DNA from: Agapanthus africanus | Lineage: Eukaryota > Streptophyta > Magnoliopsida > Asparagales > Amaryllidaceae | Direction: 5' to 3' | Length of the DNA: 64,000 nucleotides | Assembly (NCBI GenBank): GCA_030015575.1 | Contig: JASDDO010000001.1 | Span: 323,859,595-323,923,594 of the forward strand | Shown: one piece after another, positions 1 to 12,743 of the stretch | Layout: the number at the start of each line of letters is the position of its first letter | How positions within the stretch are numbered: the stretch's first letter is position 1 | The notes under the pieces: generated by a model | Told to the model about the DNA's origin: nothing | Databases searched by the model: none | What the model saw: only the letters and a program-made list of their open reading frames with translations | Made by a program: the position numbers and the translations under genes

Positions 1-2883
1 TATTCTTAAGACTCCCCCCTCAAGCTAGAACATACATAACAAACATGCCCAGGTTGTTACAAAGAAATTGCACTCTATTCTTTCCTAGGGGTTTTGTGAA
101 TAACTCTGCAAGTTAACGTGTCGATTGAACAAAGTATGCATCAACAATCCTATCTTCAACTTTCTCCCTTACAAAGTGGCAATCCACATCAATGTGTTTC
201 ATTCGTTCATGGAACAAAGGATTGGAAGCAATATAAATCGCAGTCTTATTATCACAATATAGCCGCATAGGTAAGGTGGGCTCAAAACCAAGTTCTTCCG
301 ATATAAATCGAATCCACACAAGCTCATAAGTGGTATTCGCCATAGCTCGATATTCTGACTCGGCGCTGGAACGGGAAATAACGCTTTACTTCTTATTTTT
401 CCAGAAAACCAATTTACCTCCTACAAACACGCAGTATCCCGTAGTAGATCTGCGATAAGATAAAGATCCGGCCCAATCTGCATCTGTAAAGCCCGCCACT
501 CTCGAATGGTCATGATCTGAGTACAATAGGCCCTTTCCTGGAGCATTTTTCAAATAACAAAATATGTGAATCACTGTATCCCAATGAGTTACTCGAGGAT
601 CGGCCATAAATTGGCACACAACGATAACAGGATATGAGATGTCCGGTTAAGTGACGGTGAGATAATTAAATTTACCGACCAATCGTCGGTATCTTTCAGG
701 ATCTTCAACTAAGTCACCTTGTCCCGGAAGTAGTTTGGTATTCGGATCCATTAGAGCCTCTATGGGTTTGCATCCTAACATTCCAATTTCAATCAACATA
801 TCCAACACATACTTCCGGTATGAGATGTAAATGCCCCTCTTTCAACCGAGCAACTTCGATACCCAAAAAGTACTTAGGTTCCCAAAGTCCTTGGTCTGAA
901 ACTTCGTTTGCAGATGATGCTTAAACTGTGCAATACCAGCTTCATCATCACCGGTAATAACTATGCCATCGACATACACCACCAAAAGAATACGAAGACC
1001 ATTGGTGTTATTACGATAGATTACTGAATGGTCATGTGCACAACGTTTGAGACCAAACATGTAACCACCTCAGTAAATTTCACAAACTAGGCTCGAAGGG
1101 ACTATTTCAAGCCATACAATGACTTCTTCAATTGACAAACGAGACCAGACTCTCCCTGAGCAACAAATTGGTTTCTCCATATATACCTCATCGACCAAAG
1201 AACCGTGATGGAAGGCATTTTTCACATCAAGCTGATACAATGACCAATGATGGATAGCGGCAAGAGACATAAGCAGTCGAACAGAAGTCATCTTCGCCAC
1301 AGAAGAAAAAGACTCCTAATAATCAACTCCATAAGTTTACGAATACCCTTTTGCAACCAATCGTGCTTTCAAGCGGGAAAGTGTCCCATCAGGGTTAAGC
1401 TTCACAGCATATACCCATCGACAACCTACAGCCTTCTTTCCGGCCGGATGAGGAACCAAATCCTATGTCTGATTCAGTTCAAGAGCAAGCATCTCATCAA
1501 TCATAGCATCGGTCCACCCTTTATGAGACAAAGCATCCGAAAGAAACTTGGATAGAGCATGAGAGTCGAGTGAGGAGATAAATGCACGATACGTCGAAGG
1601 TAAGTAAGATGTGGCCACATGGTGAGCTATAAGATAAGAAGTGCAACTCCGGGTGCCTTTCCGTAAAGCAATAGGAAGATCGATATCTCTCTGGCGGAGC
1701 TTGAGACTCTAGGAGATTAGCAGTAAGAGGCTGGGGCCCAAGAGCGGGCTGAGGTTCTGGAGCTGTACGGGCTCTACGAGCATATACTCTTGTAATCGGT
1801 GGTGTAGGATCCAATGGTGGAGAATTAGGAGTACTAGGTGGATCAATAGGAACGGTACGGATGATTTCCAATACAGGAGGTGGAGAAGCAACCGACTTAG
1901 ACGAGATTTAATGGACCAAAAATAGGAGAGATTTAAAGGAAAGTTGATGTCCATGTCTACAGGAGTGTGCAATGTAGAGAAGTATGGAGTGGACTCATGA
2001 AAAGTCACGTCGGCTGATATAAATCGACGACGTAATTCAGGACTATAACAACAATATCCTTTTTGAGCCCGAGAATACCCAAGAAAAATGCACTTAATAG
2101 CCTTAGGATCTACTTTAGAACCCCCGGTAGTAGATCATGGGCAAAACAAACACATCCAAATACCCGCAAAGGGACAGAATAAAAAAAGACCATCAACGGA
2201 AACAATATGGAATGAGAAACCTGTCCATCGAGGACCGACGTGAGCATACGATTAATCAAGTGATTAGCAGTAAGGACTGCATCTCCCCAAAAAGATTTAG
2301 ACATTCGCATATGAAACAGGAGAGTTCGAGTGATCTCTAACAAATGCCAATTCTTCCTTTCTGCTACCCCATTCTGTTGAGGGGTATAAGGACAGGAGAA
2401 TTCATGAATAATTCCAAGTTACTCTGTATATGCCGGAAAAGATGTACTAAAGTACTCATTGGCATCATCACTCCTCATGGTACGTGCACCGACTCCAAAT
2501 TGAGTTTTCACTTCAGAACAAAAGATCTGGAAATGAGAAAATACTTCACTCCTAGATTTCATAAAAAATAACCATGAGACTCGAGAAAAATTATCAATGA
2601 AGGTCACAAAGTATCGAAATCCTTCCTGGGCAACAACAGGGCAAGGCCCCAAACGACAGAACGAACTAAATCAAAAATTTTGTCCACTCTCTTATTGATA
2701 CGAGATGGATAGCTGGAGCGATGATACTTACCCAACTCACATGATTCACATTCTAGAGTAGACAAGGAACCAAGAAATGGAATCATCCTCTTCAACGTTT
2801 GTAAGGACGAGTGCCCAAAACGGCAATGAGCATCAAAAGCTGATGTAGGGCTCGATGTTGGACATGCTATAGGACTTGGGTGC
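1..2883 (-). mobile_element. Ty1/copia element A, 3' part (INT-RT-RNase H), broken
   Basis: This is the distal two thirds of an old copia element read on the minus strand. Going leftward there are a GAG-pre-integrase/integrase start near 2,900-2,400 (HCRFGH, then CESCELGKYHRSSYP), more integrase to about 2,100, a proline-rich linker, reverse transcriptase around 1,300-840 (LLVVYVDG box), and RNase H around 620-110 (TDADWAGS and CDNKTAIYIASNP). Integrase before reverse transcriptase is the copia order. Bases 1-11 match the inner edge of A's 5' LTR and are followed by the complement of a polypurine tract (12-22), so the 3' LTR starts at the window edge. The reading frame is broken in roughly ten or more places. 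It is the oldest insertion here, because B sits inside it. The lineage within copia was not resolved. Confidence 0.9.
2879..2883. repeat. Target-site duplication of element B, left copy
   Basis: GGTGC directly precedes the left end of B and is repeated at 12744-12748 directly after its right end. An exact 5-bp duplication at both ends fixes the borders of B and shows it entered an existing copia element. Confidence 0.93.
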
Positions 2884-4907
2884 TGTAAGTCGATGCCGCG
2901 CATCCTGCGGGTTCGCGGGGAGGCGGAAGGCGTAAAAAACGATTTTTACGGGAATCGCAACACCGACTTGAACTCCAGGATCGATACTAAACCCTAACTA
3001 ACCAAACTACTAAGAGGTTTATTACTCAGAAAGAAGTTTATACCTCACATATTCATGCCCTTCGGGTCTTCTAGTCGATGTCCTCATGCTCGTCATAGGC
3101 TCCAAGGATCGTAACGGATCGGGCAACCTCGTCGGCCTTCTTGAGTCAAAGACGATCCATCCGAGAGTTTATAGTCCGAGCTCCAACCTCAAATCCGAAG
3201 TAACTACGACATCTAGTTCGCTAAACTAGATGTACGAGATGGTGTAGAGAGTATAGATGGATTAATATATCTCTAATAGCCTTAGATTCCTCAACTCATG
3301 AAACATAAAAGGCTAGAGGAAGAAGAAGGGGAGCTTGAGGAAAAGCTAGTGGAGAAAATGAGCAAGTGAGTGAGAATGGCTCATTTGTGATGAATAGATA
3401 CTGAAGCATACAATAATTGATAAGATAAATATCTTAACAAATATCAAGCATGCTTCACAAAATATCTAGGAGTGAGTCATGACATGAGTCATCAAGAGCC
3501 ACGTCTCACTTAATGCAAACCTCCACCTCATTTCCTCCACCTCATAAATCTTTTAATCAAAAGATTAAAAACCCTAATGAGGCGTCTTCTTCTAGAAGCA
3601 ACCGCGGGTAAATTACGAGAATGCCCATCATCCGTATATACATACCCGTATCCGCATTCCAAAGAATACGAATACAATGAGACGAAAATAATCTATCAAT
3701 ATAATACTAGGATCCGGCTTAAACCAAAGCCCACTAGTATTATCCGTCCAAACATCATACGTGCACAAGTACACGTATGTGTTTGAAGCCCGGCCGTAAA
3801 ACTATACGGCCTCTACATCTTTTGCCCGATACAGGAAAACCCTCTGTGTGGGACTCTAAAGACTCGACACTGCGACTCTAAAGACTCGACACTACGCTGG
3901 CAGTGGGTTTAACCACAAGCACGTCGGCGGTACTAGCTGCACGTAACGACTACCCAGGTATCTATCGATAAGAATGCCGATGAGCAAACTCACCCGAACT
4001 CTTATTGAGCCTATCTGTGACAATCTCCATACAGTCTGGTCTGTTCGTCTAAGAGTATCGCATATCGGGCCTAGGGGCAGTAATCGCCACCCCTGATAAT
4101 GCAATAAGTCGTGTCGGAGTGTAGCCCAAAACACCCTGAGAAACTACTGGAGTACCTACCAGTAAATCCCGCTTGCCTTGGCTAAGGACTGTGTAATGGC
4201 TTTCCGAACACAGCGCGATATCAACCCCCAATACCGGGAAAGACGAATCATATCTAACCGCCACTGCCTCCAAGTACTTCGGAACTGCACCCAACTACTA
4301 CATGTTTGCACAACTCCTTTGAGCCGTGGTAGGATAGTAATCTAAGAATAGTAGGAACACACTCGAGGCGAAGTAGCAGTGTCAAATCGACGGACTAAGC
4401 TGTACTCATGTCACCTAGAAACTGCCACCCGACGATAGGTATAATACCCACCAGCGGTTCCCAACGAATCATGTCCAGTGTACTCATAACCCAATTAACA
4501 CTTGCATACTATCTCCAGTACGACATATTAATGGCTGTAGGACAGACCATCTCCCCTGCTGGGATGAGAAGCATATACACTAGTCTACTCTGGAGTATCG
4601 ATGCCCCGTCTCGATAATCCTACGATTAGGGACCTGTATAAGTTGTGCTTATAGACTACCCAGCCCCCACCGATGTGACTGCCATCACAACGTTGGTAAT
4701 CAAGAAAAGATCTTAAGGGCTCTACCAATATGTATAAACAATATGCTAAAAGAAACACATGCACATATTGAGGTAGAAACAAACCAGGTAGCATACTACC
4801 ATTTTGAGCAAGACTGTTACTATATCCGTGTATATCCCAAGCTTCCATTAAGTAATATACAAACCAGTATGATACAAAAATGGCATCTAGGACATATAAC
4901 ACTATCA
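2884..4907 (-). repeat. 3' LTR of element B
   Basis: About 2.02 kb, aligned along its length to 10740-12743. On the minus strand it begins TGATAGTG (TGTTAGTG in the other copy) and ends TTACA. It abuts the purine tract and the RNase H end of B. It contains the family LTR stem-loop at 4580-4629. Open frames inside it are not coding. Confidence 0.92.
4580..4629 (-). other. Conserved LTR stem-loop (element B copy)
   Basis: On the plus strand the arms GGAGTATCGA (4592-4601) and TCGATAATCC (4611-4620) face each other around a 9-base G/C-rich loop, with an outer CTAGTC / GATTAG pair. The same structure occurs at matching sites in the LTRs of a, b, c and e with changed but mostly paired bases. Its function is unknown. 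Confidence 0.6.
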
Positions 4908-4921
4908 ATCTCCCACTTGCA

Positions 4922-6264
4922 CTAAGGCCGTATATTGGCATATCGCAGACCTATCATCTCGAATAGCCTCTTGAGCTGTGTCTGAAGGATGGCCTTGGTG
5001 AATAGATCTGCAGTGTTGTTCTCCGTATCTACTCTCCTCACCTCGCTCTCCCGGCGATCAACGATCTCCCTGATCAGGTGGTACCGCCTCAAGATATGTC
5101 TGGACTTCTGATGGGACCTGGATTCCTTCGCTAAAACTATAACGTCGTTGTTATCACAATACAGCGGTATTGGATCAACAATGGTTGGAACCACCTGAAG
5201 TTCAGTTAAGAACTTCCTTATCCAGACTGTCTCTTTTGCGGCGTCACAAGCAGCGATATACTCTGCTTCTATCGTCGAGTCGGCAACGGTGTCCTGCTTG
5301 GAGCTCTTCCAACAGACGGCCCCCTCCATTGAGGGTAAAGACATAACCCGACATGGACTTGGAGTCATCCTTATCACTCTGGAAGCTGGAGTCAGCAAAT
5401 GCCTCGATCTGGAGGTCTTTTCCGCCATACACCAAGAACATCCCCTTACTCCTTCTCAGGTATCTGAGAATGTTCTTTACTACTTTCCAGTGCTTCTCCC
5501 CTGTGTTTGACTGATACCGGCTTACCAGGCTTAGTGCGTAAGCAACATTTGGTCTAGTACATAACATCGCATACATTATAGAGCCTACCGCAGAAGTGTG
5601 GGGTATAGATGTGATGCGAGTCCTTTCCAAATCAGTCTTAGAAGACATCTCTTTGGAGAGGGTGATTTCATGACAAGCCGGTAGACTACCGCGCTTTGAA
5701 TCTTCCATACTAAATCCTTTCAGTATGGTGTTGATGTATCTTGACTGTGAAAGTCTCAAAATCCTCTTAGATCTATCACGATAGATCTGGATCCCCAGAA
5801 TATAGTTGGCATCACCCAGGTCTTTCATGAAGAACCTCTGTGACAAGAATCCTTTGACTGATTTTAGTATAGGAATGTCATTTCCTATCAAGAGAATGTC
5901 ATCCACGTACAAGACGAGGAATACCACAGTTCTCGCTACAATCTTACTATAGATGCGTGGTTCATCTAGATTTTTGATAAAGTTGAATTCTTTAACCGTC
6001 TCATCAAAACAAATGTTCCAATTCCACGATACCTGCTTTAATCCATAAATGAATTTAAGCAACTTGCATACTTTCCCGCTGCTCCCACTCTGAATGATAA
6101 CCCTCTGGCTGATCCATATAGACGCACTCCTCCAAATGTCCATTCAGAAAAACGGTCTTTACGTCCATCTGGAAAATTTCATAATCGTGGAAAGCAACAA
6201 TGGCAAGAAGGATTAAAAAGGATTTGAGCATAGCCACTAGATAAAAGGTTTCATCATAATCCAA
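4922..6264 (-). pseudogene. Element B reverse transcriptase and RNase H region
   Basis: The copia reverse transcriptase is recognisable by the FLVLYVDDILLIGND active-site stretch and by AVGSIMYAM...RPNVAYALS. RNase H follows toward lower coordinates with KSSKQDT, STIEAEYIAACDA, LYCDNND and RRYHLIREIV. In copia elements these enzymes copy the element RNA into DNA inside virus-like particles. The region is a fossil with a few breaks. It is the clearest coding relative of the decayed tails in a, b, c and e. Confidence 0.9.
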
Positions 6265-6599
6265 ACCAGGTCTTTGACGAAAACCTTTTGCAACAAGTCT
6301 AGCCTTATAGGTTTCAACCTGTCCATCTACACCAATCTTCTTTCTGAAGATCCATTTGCAGCCTACGGGTTTTATTCCTTATGGAGTAATGTCCAAGTCC
6401 ATACTTTGTTGGTGTGCATAGACTCCATCTCGGTCCGTATTGCATCCAGCCATTTTACCGAGTCACTGCTCTGAATAGCTTGCTGGAAGCTAGTTGGCTC
6501 ATCATTGTCAATGATGCAATCCTCTCTATCCCCATCTATGAGAAAACCGTAGTATCTCTCAGACGGATGAGACTGCCTACTAGCCCTGCAGAGTGACGC

Positions 6600-7494
6600 G
6601 GGGATGTCCTATTCTTTCGAAACCTTTGATTCTATCATACTTTCAGTAATAGCTTGTGGTTCTGGAATTTCTTCCAGTTCTATTGTACTCCCACTAGTTT
6701 CTTTTTTCCAAAAATTGATTTTCCAAAAAATGGTCATGACGAGAAATAAAAACCTTTTGTTCCTCTGCGTGATAGAAAAGATACCCTCTGGAGTTCTTTG
6801 GGTATCACACAAACTTATACAGTACTGAGCATGCCTCGAGCTTGTCCGCATGTTGCTTTTTTACAAAAGCTGGACATCCCCATGACTTCAGATACTGAAG
6901 ATAGGATTTCTTCCCACTCCACATCTGATATGGTGTGGTAGGCACCGTCTTGGTAGGAATCTTGTTCAAAAGATATGCAGCTGGTTCTAGTGCATAACCC
7001 CAGAAAGATTGTGGCAACTCAGCGTTACTCATCATGGTACGTACCATATCCAATAGGGTTCTGTTCCGCCTTTCCGATACACCGTTGTGTTGAGATGTGT
7101 ATGGAAGAGTAAGTTGAGAGAGAATTTCATTCTCTTTTAAGTAACCCGGGAACTCGGCACTTAAGTATTCACCACCTCGATCAGATCTTAGTATCGTGAT
7201 ACTTTTGCCGGTTTGTTTTTCCACTTCATTCTTATATTCTCGGAATTTCTCAAAGGTCTCGGATTTATCTTTCATCAAGAAGACATGTCCATACCTAGAG
7301 AAGGCATCCGTAAAAGTAATGAAATAGGAATAACCACTGCGTGCATGTGTAGACATTGGACCATACACGTCGCTGTGTATGAGTCCCAAGAACTCGCTCG
7401 CTCTTACTCCGTATACAGTGAACGGAGTTTTTGTCATCTTTCCTATGAGACAAGATTGACAAGTTGTATAAGACTGATATTCGAACGGATCCAA
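6600..7494 (-). pseudogene. Element B integrase region
   Basis: This is a copia integrase core. It has CQSCLIGKMTKTPF, then a DDE-type catalytic series within HSDVYGPM, RSDRGGEY and the SQHNGVSERRNRT stretch, followed by the LKSWGCPAFV C-terminal signature. Toward lower coordinates it runs into the acidic linker (STIELEEIPEPQ) before reverse transcriptase. Integrase joins the DNA copy into the host chromosome. The same linker is recognisable in decayed form in b (near 33,050) and c (near 44,100). Confidence 0.9.
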
Positions 7495-7499
7495 ATATC

Positions 7500-8737
7500 C
7501 CTCTATGTAACTTCGTCAACCGTGTTTTATTGATGTGACCCAGTCTACAATGCCATAAGAAAGCCTTATTTAATTCTGAAGAATTTCTTTTAAGTGTGTT
7601 CTGGACGTTGAAAACCTGAGCTTGATTTAATACGTATATACCGTCCTCTAGTGTACCTGACCCAATCAAAGCTTGATTTAGGTGTATGTGGACCACATCG
7701 CTTACAAATGTAAAATCATATCCTTCTTTAGAAAGTAAAGATACAGATATGATATTACAAGCTAGACTAGGTACACACAAACAGTTACGTAAAATCAATA
7801 TCTGCCCACTTGTCAATCCTAGGTGATATTCCCTTACGGATACAGCATCCACGCTCATTCCATTAGCAACCGTGAAAGTCATATCACCTGCCCTGATAAC
7901 TCTATGGTTTCTCAAAGTCTGTAATGAATTACATATATGAGATCCTGATCCGGTATCTAATACCCAAGAAGTAGAGTTAATTGACGTACAGTTTTCAATC
8001 ACAAACATACCCGAACCCGAAGCCACAACGTGCTTCGGATCCTGGATTCTAGCTTCCCAAGCCCTGCATTCCTTCTGCCAATGCCCTTTCCCTTGACAAT
8101 AGGAACATCCATCCTTCCCTACTGTTAACCCTGAAACTTTTGCCCTATCCTTTCCTTCTATCTTACTGACACCGTCTATCGGCCTTGTGGAGGTCTTCTT
8201 CTTCTCACCCTTGGTTTTCGCCTTGGATCCAGAAGAGGAAAATTCCCCAATAAGCAGAGCTGGTGTCTTCCTGGTTTCCTTCAGGGTGCCCTCAACTGAA
8301 AGTATAACTTTCTTCCCCTGGGCGTAAGTAGAAGGTTGGGACTGTAGAATCAAGTCAGCATATGACTCGTTCTCCAGCGTGGTTCTCAGGTCCGTGAGCT
8401 GTTTAATACAGCTGATCATTGTAGGGATGTGGTCCCTTACAGATGACCCGACTGCCAACCTCGATTGAAGCAATTTCTTCGAGGTCTCATACCTTGCGAT
8501 ACGAGATTGCTCTCCATATAAATCTTTGTTATGGAGGAAGATGGAAACTAAGTCCATCTTCTCGTGCTGCCTCTGGTTTACACCATCAACTGAGGCCAAC
8601 ACGAGACACTTGGCATTCACACTGTCTTTTTCCGATATCTTACGGATATCATTATCCGCGACGGTGGAATCTGGATCAGGAACGGCGGGGGCTTGAGTAA
8701 TAATGAGGTGGTCCAGCTTGTCATAGGTAATAAACAT
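7500..8737 (-). pseudogene. Element B gag and protease region
   Basis: From the gag side this shows a copia gag (UBN2-like, with RIARYETSKKLLQSRL), a nucleocapsid zinc knuckle CSYCQGKGHWQKEC (CX2CX4HX4C), a protease with the WVLDTGSGSHIC active-site motif, and the GAG-pre-integrase ending FLWHCRLGHINKTRL. Gag forms the particle and the protease matures it. The start at 8737 opens a long gag-protease frame, but a start further upstream cannot be excluded. The element as a whole is broken. Confidence 0.88.
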
Positions 8738-10717
8738 CTGGACAAATCTTTGCTAGTCAATATAGTATTACTCAGTCATTTTATTATCTAGCTGTAACCT
8801 AATCTTGGTCACCTGGTCGCTACAATTAGGGGAGAGAGAAGAAAACACTCAGCATAATGATTTTGCAAGTTTAGATTGGTCTCTAGTTTATCTAAACAGG
8901 ATGGGTCCCACTGTATCTCGAATCCTTCCTCGAACCAAAAAAGAAGAATTAGTCAAGATTAATCTCACCCTACAATACTTGCTTAACCTTTCAGCCAGGC
9001 TGGTGTTGGTACTTTGAGGGAGGTTTTCCAATACTTTCACGAAATTCCTTAATTACGTAACCTTTTTTCCCTGGAGGCGTAGCCCCGCTAATACCGTTCT
9101 ACACACCTACTTGGTTTATAGCATTGATTGTGTTAGTGAAAAATCTCCCGAGGAGTAGCGGATACTCACAGTAGGATCGGGATCCAAATATCATTGTGTG
9201 ATAATCTTGAAGGAATCCTACCAAAATTATCACTCCAAATGGTATGCAAGACTAGCAGGTTTCAGTTTCTTTATAAACTCCCGATGTGGATTTTTGCCCC
9301 ATACTCTTATGACCTTGACGAAGGCCAACATATCATAAGTCACATGTCAAGTTCTGCCCGTCATTGTCCAGGTTAATTTGAACCCACTCGTACATAGCTT
9401 TGACGAAGGCCAAAATAGTAGTACGACTGTCCCAAACCAACGCATCTATCTATGCTACAGATGAATATCCAGCAGCTACCAATCACTATGCCTTGACGAA
9501 GGTCAAAATACATAGCTTGAATATTACTGAATATTCAACTGAAATGACGGAGGGCTACGGCTGGTTTTGGCGAAACCGTGAACGTAATGAACTTGATATA
9601 ATCAAAGGAACCATGATAGCTTTTAAAGGAGTGGTTTAAGCTCCGCATTTAAAGTTTCTGTTTTGAAAAAACCGAGTGGTTTTGAACTTATATCATCCGC
9701 ATTCGCCACTGGCCCCCGTCTAACACCGTTAGGTTACTTAACTAACGCCAGAACGGTGGCTGGACTAACGCGGATGCAAAACATAAACGTCTACTATATA
9801 GTGTATATATACAATAACCATTCGTCTCACGCAATAATAGGCATTCCAGATCACATATGAACATATTGAATATACTAGAAATTCCGCGTTTCGTTTAAAC
9901 CTGTAAAGAAAGACGGATTCAACGGTCGTGATGAATAGCCAACCCCACTCTAGACCCCTACGGATGCGGCAAACTACCTGCCAAATTCCCAAAGTGAAGC
10001 AACCTCTCTCGGTAAAATGAGTAGGCCACTCGGCACTTTAAAGAACCCGGTAGTTTGTGCACCCCACCTTGAGTCTATCCTAGGAACAGAAAACAGTAAA
10101 AGAAATAATACAACAGTGGCTACAACCTCAACCCGGATGTGCCCCGCAAAAGAATATTACATCACTTTACAATTTACATCGAATGAAAGAAAACCCGCTT
10201 CTCACATCCGGCTATTCATCCATGACGATCCAATGAAATTCATATACACAAACCAACATCACAGCAACACAGATATGTGCAACCCCCACTAATCGACGTA
10301 TAGCGATTAGCGGACGTTTCGAAACACATAACAGAATCATGTTAAACTGTGTTAAAACTGCGACTTCGAAATACCTCGTATTGCCACAACAGAGAATAAA
10401 CAGTATAATCAAAATTGGCAAAAACAAACACCTAAAACCCTAAATCCAAGAACACATAACAAAATTCGACGAATTTCTTCTTTACAAAACCGGTGGGGCC
10501 GGTTTTTTATCAACTGTGGCCGGCCAAAAACCGGTGGAATTGCCTCGTTTTTGGTGTGTGTTCATATCACAAGTAAAGGAGCACTCTGCAATTGTTTTAA
10601 AAAAATTTAAAGCCTCCGAAAATTTTGACAGAAACTTGGATTCAGATTTCGATATTTCGGAGTTATTTCGGTTTCGTAGTTTTACACGTTGTCTAAACTG
10701 TTAGCTAAGATTTAATA
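8738..10717 (-). other. Long non-coding 5' leader of element B
   Basis: About 2 kb lies between the primer binding site and gag with no credible coding. It shares blocks with the leaders of a, b, c and e: the block near 9,720-9,780 (on the minus strand, GCATCCGCGTTAGTCC), the triple hairpin module (9306-9515), a GTGATAAT-type hairpin near 9,200-9,236, and a pyrimidine tract ending in AG near 8,825-8,850 before gag. Confidence 0.75.
9306..9515 (-). other. Triple hairpin module, element B
   Basis: Three hairpins share the top CCTTGACGAAGG (CTTTGACGAAGG in the second; plus-strand reading). Stems are CTTATGA/TCATAAG (9306-9312 with 9333-9339), CGTAC/GTACG (9389-9393 with 9421-9425) and CTATG/CATAG (9486-9490 with 9511-9515). 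The same three hairpins, in the same order relative to transcription, occur in a, b, c and e. The element's RNA would fold here. The function is unknown. Confidence 0.72.
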
Positions 10718-10730
10718 GGCTTTGATACCA
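10718..10730 (-). other. Primer binding site of element B
   Basis: On the minus strand this reads TGGTATCAAAGCC, one base away from the usual plant initiator-Met tRNA complement TGGTATCAGAGC. It lies 9 bases inside the 5' LTR, a longer spacer than the 0-1 bases of its relatives. Confidence 0.88.
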
Positions 10731-10739
10731 CCGTACCAC

Positions 10740-12743
10740 TGTAAGTCGATGTCGCGCACCCCGCGGGTTCGCGGGGAGGCGGAAGGCATAAAAAACGATT
10801 TTTACGAGCGTCGCAACACCGACTTAAACTCCCGGATCGATGCTAAACCCTTAGCTAACCAAACTACTAAGAGGTTTACTACTCGGAAAGAAATTTATAC
10901 CTCACAGATTCATGTCCTTCGGGTCTTCTTGTCGCTGTCCTCCTTCTCGTCATAGGCTCCAAGGATCGTAACGGATCGGCAACCTCGTCGGCATCCTCGA
11001 GTCAAAGACGATCCACCCAAGAGTATATAGTCCGAGCTCCAACCTTAAATCCGAGATAACTACGGCATCTAGTTCGCTAAACTAGATGTCCTAGATGATT
11101 TAGAGAATGTAGATGGATTAATATGTCTCTAATAGCCTTAGGTTTCTCAACTCATGAGACATGAAAGGCTAGAGGAAGAAGAAGGGGAGCTTGAATAAAA
11201 GCTAGTGGAGAAAATGAGCAAGTGAGTGAGAATGGCTCATTTGTGATGAATAGATAAAGAAGCATATAATAATTGATAAGATAAATATCTTAACAAATAT
11301 CAGGCATGCTTCACAAAATATCTAGGAGTGAATCATGCCATGAGTCACCAAGAGTCATGTCTCACTTAATGCAAACTTCCACCTCATTTCCTCCACCTCA
11401 TAAATCTTTTAATCAAAAGATTAAAAACCCTAATGAGGTGTCTTCTTCTAGAAGCAATCGCGAGTAAATTACGAGAATGCCCCTCATCCGTATATACATA
11501 CCCGTATCCGCATTCCGAAGAATACGAATACAATGAGACAAAAATAATCCATCAATATAATACCAGGATCCGGCTTAAACCAAACCCCACTAGTATTATC
11601 CGTCCGAACATCATACGTGCACAAGTACACGTATGTGTTCAAAGCCCTGCTGTAAAACCATACGGCGTCTACATCTTTTGCCCGATGCAGGGAAACCCTC
11701 TGTGTGGAACTCTAAAGACTCGACACTACACTGGCAGTGGGTTTAACCACAAGCACGTCAACGGTACTAGCTGTACGTAACGGCTACCCAGGTATCTGTC
11801 GATAAGAAGGCCGATGAGCAAACTCATCCGAACTCCTACTGAGCATATCTGTGACAATCTCCGTACAGTTCGGTCTGTTCATCTAAGAGTATCGCAGATC
11901 GAGCCTACGGGACGGTAATCTTCAGACCCCTAATAGCGCAATAAGTCGTGTCGGAGTGTAGCCCAAAACACCTTGAGAAACTACTGAAGTTCCTACCAGT
12001 AAATCTCGCTTGCCTTGGCCAAGGACTTTGTGTAATGGCTTTCCGAACACGGCGCGATATCAACCCCCAATACCGAGAGAGACGAATCCTATCTAACCGC
12101 CACTACCTCTAAGTGCTTCGAGACTGCACCCAACTACTATCTGTTTGCACGACTCCTTTAACCCGTAGTAGATAGTAATATAAGAACAGTGGGAACACAC
12201 TCGAGACAAAGTAGCAGTGTCAAGTCGAAGGACTAAGCTGTACTCATGTCACCTGGGAACTGCCACCCGACGATGGTATAATACCCACCAGCGGTTCCCT
12301 ACGAGTCATGTCCGGTGTACTCATAACCCAATGAGCACATGCATACTATCTCCAGTACGACGTACTAATGGCGGTGGGACAAACCATCTCCCCTGCTGGA
12401 ATGAGAAGCGTATACAGTAGTCTACTCTGGAGTATCGATACCCCGTCTCGATAATCCTATGATTGGAGACCTGTATAGGATGTGCTTATAGACTACCCAG
12501 CCCCCACTGGTGTGACTGCCATCACAACGCCGGTAATCAAGCAAAGATCCTAAGGGCTCTACCAATATATATAAGCGATATGCTAAAAGAAACACATGCA
12601 CATATTGAGGTAGAAACAAATCAGGTAGCATACTACCATTTTGAGAAAGACTGTTCGATATCCGTGTATATCTCAAGCTTCTATTAAGTAATATACAAAT
12701 CAGTATGATACAATAATGGCCTCTAGGGCATATAACACTAACA
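10740..12743 (-). repeat. 5' LTR of element B
   Basis: A 2,004-bp partner of 2884-4907. It starts TGTTAG and ends TTACA on the minus strand and is followed at its right edge by the GGTGC duplication. It should hold the element's promoter and RNA ends, but I could not place a TATA box confidently. Confidence 0.92.

Larger units (their letters stand above)
2884..12743 (-). mobile_element. Ty1/copia element B, full length with two LTRs, broken
   Basis: This 9.86-kb element has LTRs at 2884-4907 and 10740-12743, a primer binding site next to the 5' LTR, a purine-rich tract (complement near 4908-4920) next to the 3' LTR, and GGTGC duplications. Its order on the minus strand is long leader, gag, protease, integrase, reverse transcriptase, RNase H. 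It is the best preserved polyprotein in the family that also includes a, b, c and e, but it is broken in about five to ten places. Its two LTRs differ at roughly 7-9% of positions by eye, so it is a fairly old insertion. It lies between the protease and integrase regions of A. Confidence 0.94.

Noticed and set aside
9306-9515. CRISPR-like array, because of three spaced identical motifs
   Set aside because: Only three copies, unequal spacing, imperfect repeats with stems that differ, and a plant retrotransposon leader context.
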